Part shown: in pieces, positions 13,801 to 26,600 of the stretch
Numbering within the stretch: the first letter of the stretch is position 1
How the letters are laid out: each line of letters starts with the position of its first letter
Origin: Hepsetus odoe
Taxonomy: Eukaryota > Chordata > Actinopteri > Characiformes > Hepsetidae
Direction of reading: 5' to 3'
DNA length: 64,000 bases
NCBI GenBank assembly: GCA_017165825.1
Contig: CM029380.1
Span: forward strand, 25,267,956-25,331,955
Position numbers and translations under genes: made by a program
The notes under the pieces: model-generated
Databases searched by the model: none
The model's input: the letters and a program-made list of their open reading frames with translations, nothing else
What the model was told of the DNA's origin: nothing

Positions 13801-15455
13801 AAGACAGGGACAAAAAAAAAAAAAGCAAACACACTGAGGGGCAAAATCCTGCATGTTTACAGAAATAAAACATTTCGGATGTTTAAAGGCTGAAGGTCTG
13901 CGAGACAATCTGGATCTGGAAAGATCAGATGTGTGATTAAGCTGAAGTGAGAGCCAAGATGTGGATTATCAATATTTGCTCATTTTGAAGTACTTGGTAC
14001 AAGATGTTCCTGCTTTTCTATCAGCAAGAACACGTGGCTCAGAAGCCAGATCAAATGAATAAAGCTCCTTAGAAACAGCTGATCTTTGGTTTAGGTGATA
14101 AACAGCGCTTGTAGAAATGGATCAGTGCCTGTGGGTTGCTCACCCAACGCAAGGCCTGGAGCAGCCGAGCTTTCAGCCTGTCCGGTCCGGTCATGAGGTC
14201 GTTTTTCAGCTTTTCGTAATCAAGCGAGGGCAGCAGTGGCACATCTTTGGGCCTCCTGAAAGCAGGGAGAAGAGATGAAGTGAAAATAAGGAAATTCCAC
14301 AAAAAGAGGTCAGTTTTTACGGTTTCTGACACAGAATGTCAAAAATGACTGACTTCTAATGAACTAACGGGGCGTAACGGTGAATCTGAAAACACAGACG
14401 ATACCAAAAGTATCCAGACACACTTCAAATGGGCGGACGTGGTTTGAGCCTAATTACAGACAAAGCTGTGAGCCTTTGGCAGGAGCTGGAGCTCTATTGA
14501 ACATCTCTAGAGATTCAAAGATGCCACTGAAAGCATCAGGACCTGGAGTGATGGAGCTTCTCTGAACATTTTAGGAATGAATTCAAAAGATGGAGCTGAC
14601 TCGAGCACATCTGGGATGGGCTGAAGTGGTGGACCTCTACAGAACATCCCTGGGATGAAGTAAATTGATGAAGCTCCCCTCAGCATCTTTGTGATAAGCT
14701 GAAGGAACGAATGGGCACTGAAAACCCCCGAGATGATTCAGATTGATAAGCTCATCTCAAAAATGTTAATTCAAGCTCCGAGTGTTTATTTAGCCCATTC
14801 AGGCTGCAGTGAAGTGAGGAACTTCTCACAGAACCACTGTGATGAGCTTTTTTTCACCCTTTGGTTAGAAATATGGAGCTCTAATGCCATCAAATCCCAA
14901 CACCATGCTCCAACATCTCCTGTAGAGTGTCAGCAGAAGAGTAAAGGTCATTATTGTAACAAAGGGTGACAGTATCTTGCTGTTAACGATTTCAGAAAGG
15001 ATCACTGGATCCTCGGGTGTCTAGATACTTTTGCACGGGGTGCAGTCTTTCTGCTGCATTGTTTCACAACTAGGTCATGAATGTTCGACAGAAAAGGCTT
15101 TTCAGCGATTAATGGAAAACCATCCCGTCATGGAATACGAAGCACATCAGTCATCAGGTTATCATGTGGTTTTTAAATCACTGACAAGACAAAAGCGCCC
15201 AGGGATCCTGCTGGCCTGAAATTGAAGAAAATAAGGTGAGAACAAAGTGTCCCTTAGGACAGGAATCATATAGGCAGGGCAGTGGACATGCGGGCGGACT
15301 CTTATTGTCCCGTTTAGTCATTGTGTGGTGAAGACGGAGCGGCACTGCTGTAAACCAAGAACTCTTCGTTCTTCAGTTTCACAACTGAAACTCAGGAGAA
15401 GGAGGTACTTACTGTACAGCAATAGATGCTCGTAACATCGAAGAGGCCTAGAGAC

Positions 15456-15489
<34 letters not shown>

Positions 15490-18400
15490 TTACACAGTGT
15501 TTAATGGGACAGTCCTACATCTATACAGAAATACTGTAACCTTCATTCAGAATAAAGTGATGGTTCTATATAAATGACTCAGATTTGCACTGGAGATACA
15601 AGGTACTTTCATCCACATAATCCAATCTGCAATCCTCAACCCTCACGTATCTTTGATACACTCGTTCATGTTGTTTCTGATGCTGCACTGCGCTTCACTG
15701 CACATGGACTGAAGTACAGCAGCACAGGTCAAACCAGCAGCGGCCACTCGGGACGGCCCGAGTAGGAATATTTCACCTTTAATACGTTTCAGCTGCTTTA
15801 GCCTTTAAGCTCCAGTGCTTGAGCTACAGAGCTACAGAGTTTCAGGATTGAGGGGGGGGGGGGATTGATCAATAATTGATCGATAAACCATTATTTTAAT
15901 TTAAAAGCCAGATGAAAGCCTTTGTTGAAACATTATATGTTGTATATAGAAAGACAGAGAGACAGACAGACTTGGCAGATCTGTCTGTCTGTCTGTCTAC
16001 TCATCTGTACTTGTGTGTGAGTGAATTAAATGACAGATACTCACCCTGTTACGCCCACAGTGTGGATTTAATGTAATGTTAGCATGTTAGCACACTGTGA
16101 CATGCAGGTTTAACATGTGCATGCAGCGAGTGTCCCGTTAATGGAGCAGGCGGCTCCTCCGGGGGAGGACGGGGTGTTAATGAGGGAGGTTTCTGCTGGG
16201 GTTTTGGTTTGTGACCATGCAGTCATAGCCCGCATGCAGCTTTAGTCAGGCAACGTCCCACGATTCCCAAACCCCTCCTGACGTGGCCCGAGCTCTGATG
16301 AGGGTGTTTTTAAAGTTTGTTTTTCTTTTTTCTGGGAGTTCATGCTGAGAAAACGGTTCGCTTCACGTCTGCATTTCGCTTACTCGGCTAATGTCCCTCA
16401 TGCAGGTTATCGTCGGAGGAATCTGAGGAATGAATGTGAGCAGGATTCCTGTGCGTCACTCTGTTTTTGGGGAAGATTTGGCGCTTTATAGTCAGCAGTA
16501 TCTCCTGCTTTCTCACACACTGACCCGGTTGGACACGGAGGAAGTGGATCACAGCAGGAAAAGGATGATGACTGGGATTCATTTCTGGAATTGGCCTAAA
16601 AGAGCCTGCACATGTTTAAACCTTCTGGACCATTCAATGCTGACCTGTCTAAGCTCCACCCACAAACCCATGCTGGTCAGTGAGAAGTCAGGTTGCTCTC
16701 AGGCTGAGATCAGAAACAGAGCAGCTTCGTTCACGGCTAAACTGACCTCCGAGTAAAGATCACCACTCGTTTCAGAATCTGCTGCAAACAGAATCTGCTG
16801 CAAAGTCTGACTGGAAACAGATGCTTCGAATCTAAAAGCTGTTCAAGAAGCTGCTGGACCCAAAACGCTGGTTTTAAAAGTCATTAGAGATTTAAACACT
16901 CCGTGGTCGATCTAAACGCTCTGGTGTTGGACGGGTTGTGGTTTGTCGGACAGAACGTTCTGACTGTGTAGTCGGTTCCGGAAAATCTTGGAGAATCTTT
17001 TTCAGTTTGGCTTTACGGTGGACTTCATATCGTGTTTAAGGTTCTTCGGTTTGGTTTTTAAGAACTTTCCTACTGTATACACACTGCTGTTTTTCCTGCT
17101 GTTGTATTTTAGGCGCTGACCTTGACTAGTCGACTGCTCCCCACAGCGCCCCCTAGTGGATTTTATTATTTGACTGGTCTAGATGATCTCTATTCTCGTT
17201 TTTCAACTCAGTGAAGGCCTCATTATTTGGCTGATGCCTAACCTTCTGATGTCTAACCTTCTGATGTCTAACCTTCTGATGCCTAACCTTCTGATGCCTA
17301 ACCTTCTGATGCCTAACCTTCCAGCCAGTTGCCTCACACTGGTTTTTGCCACCTTTACCTTTGTACAGTTTTAAAACGAGTTAAAGTGACATCATCAGCT
17401 TTTGTTTTTTTTATTTTTGTTTGTTTTTTTTTTAGAAAGAGTCACAATGTTGATGCATGACGGTTCTTAAAAAACACAACCTGCTAGAAACTCCTTTTTA
17501 CTCACGGCTAGGACAGATCAGGAGTTTTTATTTTTAAATGAATACAGACTCGTTGGCTAATTGGACACGGTTTGGATCAGAAACGTGTAACGACTCTAAA
17601 CAAAGCGTTTTCTCGACAGGCTGAATGGAAGTTTGATCAGGCTGTTCTTGTTCAGAGTAAACTGAAACTCAAACCGCAGGGCGGCTTCTTAAACTATTGA
17701 GATGAAACACCTGTGATAATCCACCCCAACGCTGAGTGTTTATTCTGGTTATACATTACAGCCGTTTTGGACGCCTTAATCCCTCGAGTGGCGTTAATCT
17801 CGAGTGTTTAAACTCAATATTTGTCCTCGTTTGCCTCGCAACGAAGGAGGTTTGCACACGAGGGTCACATCCTGAATCCTTGAGGAAGGTTTCGGTCTTC
17901 GAGGAGCGCGAGGTCCGAGCGCACGTGTGGCGAAAGCGGGACGGTACGGGACTGGGTGCTGAGCAGCCCGAGACGCCTCCTTTTACCAAATGTTAAAATA
18001 CTATTACTTTATTTACATTCACTTTGAAACTGTTTGGGAGCCCAAGTTCTCCCTGATTTCAGCAACAAAACTTTTCTTTGGGCCAAAAATAGGAACTTTA
18101 TAAACCTGAAAATTCTGAACGTGAACTGAACAGTTTTGGACACGGTTTTAATCCGGATGCGACTCTGGTCGAATGATGAATGAGTTAATATATGAAAAAG
18201 CCCTGAGAATATAATGTCTGATATACAAATGATATCAAATATGAGTCCAGTAACAGAGACACGACCGTTAGTTCGTTTAGTCGGTGATTAAAATCAATCA
18301 ATATTTTAGAGAAATGATCTCATATCGAGGGAATAAATGATCTTCTCTGATAAAGAATGATTCAGACTCAGGAAAACTTTATTTAAAGTCATTTCTGGCC

Positions 18401-19512
18401 CAAAGTGTCCCTGATGGGAACCTTCTCTTCTTGGGGGACTTCGCCTTTTTAATTTTTGAATTTTCATTTATTGTATTATTAAATCGCTTTTATTAAAAAG
18501 ATCACTCAGTCTCAGCAGCTCTGACATTCAATCAGTTCACATTTTCATATGAAAACTATTTGAAAAGCCGTTTAATTGTACAAATAATATAGTTCAATAA
18601 AACATGCTGTGAATAAGACAGTAGGCTGTGAAGTCTCTTACTGACATTGAAATAAAATCCTGGTAAACTCACTCCTTTGGACCTTTTTTACTTTCTCTCG
18701 TTATTATGAACGCACGATGTTGCAGTAAATTCTGTATTTTATTCTGCAGTTTTGCATTTTTAAACTCGCTGCGGATAAAAGCTTCCTTCGGCTCATCGGC
18801 GGCTTTCCTTTGATCGGACTTTTATACTCTTCTATAACTTTAGTGTTCATTTTATTTCTGTCCTCATTTACCACATATTTTCTGTTCACTACATTTACGC
18901 CTGAAAGTGCTTTCTGTCGCTGTAAAGAACAGAATGACTCGTGTTCTACAAACAGACCTACTTTGCCTGAAGCGAGCAGCGACGATCCGTTCTGCGCGGT
19001 CAGCTTCGTGTCTCACAGACTTCAGTTAACACGGCTTTGAATTTTACTGACCTTTTATTTAACCAGGCAAAAAAAAAATTTCTCGTTCACAGCGGCCTGG
19101 TTTCTTTATACTGCTACTTAATGGAGTTATTTCTTCGCTTTTGTTCTTGCTTGTGAAAATCAAATACTTTTCAGAAAATTCCAGAAGTTAAACGTCCTCA
19201 AAGACAAAGAGGAGCTAAAGTTTCAGTCTCGGTGTGACGGTTTGATCTATAAAGATCATTTATAAAACTGAGCTGAGACAAGAGAGCAGAGCAGCAGGAC
19301 GCGGAGGTTAGAAATGAACGTGTTAATTCAACAAACTACATTTCCATTACAGTGAAGGAGGACTTTTATCTGAAGGAACGAGGGAAGACTAACGGAGACG
19401 GAGAACAGAAAGAGGAATGAAGGGATGAGCACAAGCAGGACGAAGGAAAGAGATGAAGATACGGAAGAGACTTACATATCCATCATCATAAGGAGTCATA
19501 GAGTAATATCCC

Positions 19513-19555
<43 letters not shown>

Positions 19556-20649
19556 AAGAAGAAGAAGTTGTTGAGGATAAACTACCCGAATAATCTCATC
19601 TGGGGCAGATTTTACATTTGTGTATAAATAAATAAATAAATACCTCCCCCCCCCCAAAATAAACAAAAAAATTCATCATTTTATTAATGAGCATATTTTT
19701 AAGTTCTTGTGGGTCTGATCTATATATCTTTATCCAAACTGAGAACGAAACGTAATGTAGACGTCAGCGTGGAGCCGATTCACAAGCTGTGATCTCATTG
19801 AAACTTTATGAGCAGATGAACGGGTGTAAGTCTGAAATTCCACCAATGAGAGCGTGTCGTTCCGTGCACTGTAGGATGCGATCCCAGTGTGATCTGAAAC
19901 CTGCTCTCTTTCCAGTTTGGATCTAAACCGCCGACTCGATCACCTGCAGTAGGACGAAGAGCTGCAGGCCGCGTGTGAAACACTCACGATAACTCATTTA
20001 CATTTACAGCATTCAGCAGACGCTCTTCTCCAGAGTGTCTCCATGTCCTGAGTACAGGGACAGTCCCCCCTGGAGACACTCAGGGTTCAGGGTCTCAGGG
20101 ACCCAGTGGTGGTAGTGCTGGAGGTGGGATTCAAACCTGGGACCTCTTGAGCCCATAGGCAAGTATCCTCCACTAGACCACCACCACCCTACTCCAGAAG
20201 AGTTTTAGATCAGCAGCACGCTGTGATTGGTTGAGAGTCTCGTTCTGTGACTGAAGTTTAGAGGCTGATTTAGTGATGAAGATAAACGAACCATAAATTA
20301 TGATGGTCAGAATTATTGATTGAGCTCCGAGTTGCAAAATATAGCTATGTGGTCACAATATTACAAAGACTACAAAAAAACAGACCTTTTAGAGTCTTTA
20401 AAGTTACAATACAGCACGTGATCGGTCACGTGATCAGCGCCTGTGCTCCTTCCTCTCTTTACTTCATCACACCTGCTGGAAAACAAGCTCCGATATCTGG
20501 GATCTGATCCTGCCGATGGCAAACAGCAAACACCGACCCGCAATCATGAGCGACAGCAAACATTACTCACGCGTTACTTAAACATCGCTCACACGTCACT
20601 CCCGCCTCCCATCTAGAGGAAGCGCGCGGGTATGTATGAGTACGTGTGG

Positions 20650-20692
<43 letters not shown>

Positions 20693-23600
20693 TACATGTG
20701 CTTGTATGTGTGTGAGTGCGAGTGTGTGTCTGTGTGTGTGTGTACGTGTGTCTGTGTGTGTGAGTGTGTGTGTATGAGTGTGTGTGTGTGTTTGTACATG
20801 TGTCTGTGTGTGAGTGTGTGTGTGTGTGTGTGTAGACTCACAGTTCCAGGCCTTGTGAAGTCGATGCTCTGGGCGACGCTGTGCCTCATCTGCCCGCTGA
20901 ACAGACGCACACACACACCCTGAAGGTATTCGGGCGAAATCTGATAAAAACACACTGCATCCTGTGAGCTGGAGGACCTTCAAAAACACTCCATTAACCT
21001 CTTTATTCCTCTTCTGGGTGGAACTACGCACACAATCTCTACACTTACACTCTCTGATCCAGAGCCTCTGGAGTAACTCAGGGTTAAGGGTCTTGCTCAG
21101 GAACCCAGTGGTGCTAGAGGTGGGATCTGAATGTTGGACCTCTTGATCCAGAGGTCCATAGGCAAGTACCCACCACTAGACCACCACCACCCCCCCAACT
21201 CTACACACTAAAATACAGAACTATGTTACAAAGTTCACTTCATCACTGACAAATATGTTTGATGTAGGACGCTGCTGTCCACTAGGACGCTGCTGTCCAC
21301 CAGGACGCCGCTGTCCACCAGGACGCCGCTGTCCACTAGGCAAGTCTATCTCAGGTCAGGGACGAATAAAATCCCATTTTATCAAATATTGGAGAAATGT
21401 TTTCTTGCCATTTTGCCGCTGACGGTGGCCTCCAGCGAGTCGACCAGTTCGGCGGTCACTCCGATGAGGTTGTGGTAATCTGCCTGCATCTTGCTGAATC
21501 TCTGCATGTAGCTGGAAGCTTTCTTCTCCACTTCTGCCAGCTGTGCTTGCATCTGTTTAATGCTCTCTGTGTGGGAACACGCAGGGTTATCAGGTCAAAC
21601 GCAACAAACTATATCCACTCTACAGAGAACCCATATATCGCTGCTGCAATCTCAACACGGCCCAATACAAAAGTCTCTCTTCAGAAGACTCCATCTGCCT
21701 CTTGCGCTAACTGAACGGACAGGAAGGTCCAAATACGCATGTACTGATCCGGTCCAAACGTCAGGTCCAAAGCTGCTCCAGGAACACTGTTAGCGTTAAC
21801 CATTTTAATGGAATGACGGGGCAGATTTCCTCATTTTCTCCACATCTAACCGATTAGCTGAGACGTGTTTGGATCCACATTTTGCTTCTTTTCTACATAA
21901 AACTTCCCTCAGTCCTCCTCCAGATCTTCATGAAGGTGGATCAGACTTGTGGGTGTGGTTTAGGACACGGTAGGACTTACTGTCAGTAACTCCAACTAAA
22001 CCTTTTACACCAAAGAGTCTTCTCTGTCATAAAAACAGAAGAATCTGATTTCTGGATGAATTCTTGCTTTAAATAAGTTCAAGTTTAAGTTTTTGGTGCT
22101 CTGCTACAAATTTCTTTCCCCTAAATCACATTAAAACCAATCATTTCTGCTTCTGCTGTTACAGTTTTGCAACAGCAACATCATGCAGATCGAAAGCATC
22201 CTCCGGTCACCGCTGATGAGCGATGCCAGACGTGTGTGCAGTTCTACGGTTCTACATCAGGCGAGAGAATAAAGAGAGCAGATCACCTTTGTTGTTTCTT
22301 GTACTGTCTCTCTGTGAGGACAGGTTAAGGAAATGAGGGGACAGTTTCGAAAGCGTCCACTGTTTCAGGACCACTTAATTATCTTCAGGTGGTTCGTTCG
22401 GTCGCAGGATGGTCCCGTTTGCTCTGACGCAGGTTGTCATAAAAAGCAAATGGCACCAGGAGTATTTACATTTACAGCGTTTGGCAGACGCTCTCTGAAA
22501 GAAATGTGTTCCTCAACCTACAAACACAACAGCTTACATTCAGAGCTGGAACTAAAGTTCTGCCACACGTGAAGATCCACCAGATCACACACAGAAGACT
22601 AGATTATATACCTGAAAGTGTAAGTGACCAGTCTTGTCATTGTGAGTACACAGCACAGCGAAGCACAGCAAAATTATACCTCTGCATTTTACCCACAGCA
22701 GGGGGCCCGGGGAGCAGTGACAGGAACGGTACCTTGCTGAAGGGTACCTCAGGGCAACCTACCGGTAAGGTAATTTGAACCCACAATCTTCCGATCCTGA
22801 GGCCAAAAACCCGAACCCCTAGGCCACCGCTGCCCCGGTGATTTTCTGATTTAGATCTGATTGATGTTTTTGAAGTCTGGACGTCCACAGAACTGCTATA
22901 ATCGAGTGTGTTTGCTTTGCTGTGATCTATGACGTCAGGAGCTCCAGCCTTCAGGTCGATTTGCTCTGTTCCATCAGCAGATCAATTCAGTGAAAGACTG
23001 ATCAGAATGGAGACGGGAAAAACTGGCCACCGCTGCCCTTGTTTATGTAAGAGACTAACTCTCCCGCCGTCCCGAAGTGAAAGGATACGTATAGAGCGAG
23101 CAGCCTCGGGGCGGCTGAAGCTTTCAGTATCGAAACCAAGAGATTTTCCAGCCTCTTCCTCAAATCGAGGCCCCAGGAGTCCTAAAAACAAACAAAACAC
23201 GATATCGAATCACATTAAACCCCTAAACAGATCAACTGAGCTTCAAATGTACCAGGAGCTCACGGCACAGTCGTGTTTCTCTTCCTTCAGCAGCTTTCTG
23301 CAGCTTTTCACTCAGCTCCCAGAAACGACAAACCCTACCACAAACCATGACCTCCCCTGCAAAACGATCCCGAGTGTGGGCAGAATACTCACTCTCGGAA
23401 GTGTGTTCTCAGATCGCTTTCAGACGTTACCGCTTGTTTAAAGTGATTTTATACATTTCAAAGTGTCATTACCGAAAAAGAAGATTATTTTGCTGCTTAA
23501 AGAAGAAGTTCTTCTCAATAAAAAGTGTACATTTTTTGATGTAAAATATTTAAAAAGGTGTCGCCACATCGAAACACATCACTTGGGAGATGCACTTGCA

Positions 23601-26600
23601 GTGGCTTTTTATTATAAGCATGTTTTGTCCCAAAAGGGCATTTTTAAGTTCTTTAGTAGCACCAGTGGAGACGGCCTGAGTGTTACAGGTGAAAGAAGCT
23701 GCGGTGTTGAAAAGATAAAAGGTGTTTATGAGAAGGAAACCTGAAGCACCTTGAAGAGCTCCTGAAAAGACGGATGGACGGCAGGGTTGGGCACGAAGGG
23801 CAGGGCGTAAAAGGGCAGGAACTCGGTGGTCTGGCTCAGGGCGGCTCCTCGGGTCTCCAGGTAGTGCTTGAAGTGGCTGATCCGGTCATCAAACTCAGCT
23901 TTGCTCTTCAGAAAACACGAAACAGTTTAACAAAGTCTAATAAAGCAGACACGGGGGATCACCAGAATCACGCGCGTTAAGAAGATCATAAGCCTCCATT
24001 ACATTCAGACACTAAACATGGTTTTGGGGGAAAACAGCGACTGGAAAAGATCCAGAAAGTGTGAAACGTTCTGAAGAGACTGAAGAAATGAATTTTTTAA
24101 TGTCTATTTGAACTCAGAAACGATGGCTGGAGTTTAGTGGGCGAGCAGAGACACCTGCTGGACGGAGGTGGTTTACACGCAACCGTCACCACAACTGAGC
24201 TTTTACATCTAAAACCCCAGACATTCATCCTTCTGCTCTTCTCTGCTGACTTTAAATCCGCCCTTTCAATAATACCAGGCAGGTTTTAAATATGAAGTGA
24301 CTTGAATGTGCTAAAAATGTACAGGTTCTGATTATCAGTGCAAAATTAAAAAGCTATAAATAAAAATTCACACGTTTAAAAAGGCCCAGATTGATGAGAA
24401 TGTAGAAAAGAGTAAGAAATAAATACTAAATCTTAACATAATATCTTTTTATTGTTTTTCTGGGTGGAGTTTCACCACGAGTCTAAAATAATAACAGAAA
24501 ATTAAGATAATTACACTAATTCACATTCGTTCAAGGAGCAGTATTGTACTATAAAGGATTACAGTCTGGGATGATGTGATTAGTTACTTCTTTGTCCTTT
24601 TTCCTCTGTTTCTGATGTTTTTCTGTAGCTGTAAAGTGAATAAAAGTTTCAGTTTCACTGCAGTACGTTTCGGCTTTAGACGCTCACACCACACCAAACC
24701 CTGCAGGGCAATGAAAGGTTTTCCAAAACAGGATGTGTCTAAATTCCCTCCAGCCCGCCTCCAGACAACTTACCTTGCACCCTAGCAACCACCAGAGACA
24801 CCATAGCAACTGGCTATCATCCCTTAGCAACCATCTTCAGTACCATCATAACCACAGAGAAACACTTTCTCTCCCATCTAACATCAATCGTAACAAACAC
24901 ATTCAGTTCTATTATACACACACACACACACACAGACACACACATTCACACACACACACAGAACTGTGCAAAAGTTTTAGGCAGGGGTGAAAAAATGCTG
25001 TAAACAGAACGCTTTCAGAAATATCAATAATGATTGTTTATTTTGACCAATTTACAAAATGCAAAGTGAGGAACAAAAGAAGAATCTAAATCAGATCAAT
25101 ATCTGGTGTTTCTACCTTTTACCTTCAGAGCAGCATCAGTTCTTCTGGCCCCACAGAGCCCTGATCTCCACATCATCCTGCCTAAAACGTTTGCACAGGA
25201 CTGTATAAAATTATATATAACTCCATCCATCCATCCATTTTCTGCCGCTTGTCCCAAACGGGGTCGCAGGGGAGTGCTGGCGTCCAACCCAGCGCACACA
25301 GGGCGAGGACGGGGGACGCACCCTGGACAGGTCGCCAGCCCATCGCAGGGAGGAGCGGGACGGGGACGGCACCTTGCTCAAGGGTACCTCAGGGCAACCC
25401 ACTGGGAAGGGGTTCGAACCCCCAATCCTCCGATCATGTGGCCAACACCCTAACCACTAGACCACCGCTGCCCCATATATATATAAATATATATAACTCT
25501 ATACTTTTAAAATGGTTTCTTTTCTCCTCAGTCTATATAATAAGTATTTTCAGTTGGCTCTGTCCATGAAATGTCCCAAATCAACAAACCTGCTCCATAT
25601 TTCTCAAGCATCCGGGACCCCATAGCGACCCTCTAACACCATGACAACCACATTCATTATTTGATATTTCACATAGCAACACCATAGCAACCATCTGAGA
25701 AAAAAAATCACATATATACATTATCTATATATAACTTCTGAATGGTCTATGTTCATGAAATGTGCTACAAAATCAAACTTGCTCCATATTTTAACTTTTG
25801 ATTTTGCTCACTTTCACTTTCACTACATTTTTTATTTTTTAAATTTTTTTTAATAATCCCTTTTTTTAAAGCCTGAAGCAACAGCAGCTTAAAATCAGGA
25901 GATTTGAACTGTGAAACTGTAAACTATTGTGAGGTGCTTCCCACCTGCCTCCCAACAGAGCTCTTTAGTGGAAAGATCACGAAATGGATGTGCAGGTAGA
26001 ACTCCAGTTTCTGGACGGCAGGGTCGGTGTCCCGGACATCTGCAGGAACGTGTTCTGCCCACAACTCGAAAAACACCTTCATGTCTCCGTCCTCAAACGA
26101 GCTGATGAGGTCCTTCTGGAGAAGAAAGACTTCTCAGTGAAAGTCAGTCCACCGTGTGAATGAATCCAATAAACGGATGATGTTAATGTGCTGTTACACT
26201 CAGTACCTTCTCAAACACAACCAACACAGTACAATCAGATCCTCACAGCAATGTTCCAACATCAGAACCTCACTACTGATGATGAACATTGCTGTGAGGG
26301 TCTGATTGTATCAGTGAGGTACTGATGATGAACATTGCTGTGAGGGTCTGATTGCAGTTAAGCCCAAATCAGTTGAAGTCAGTGCTGAGAAGTGTCTGAA
26401 TGAGTCTTACCTGAATGATTAAAGTTTTGGAGTCTGCAGGTGGGCTGCTGGGTGTTTTCGGGACGGGCTTCCCTTTGTTCTTGCATTCCTTCTCGAAGGT
26501 CTTCACCGTCTCCTCGAATTCAACGAACTTCAGGTACTGCCAATCATGGACATGACCATTAACACAAAGTTTTGGAAGCTCTGCATGTAAGCAGAGTGGT

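Noticed and set aside
14380..15219. Several 60-80-residue frames in an ARMC9 intron
   Set aside because: They lie in a degenerate inverted-repeat element, without conserved motifs.
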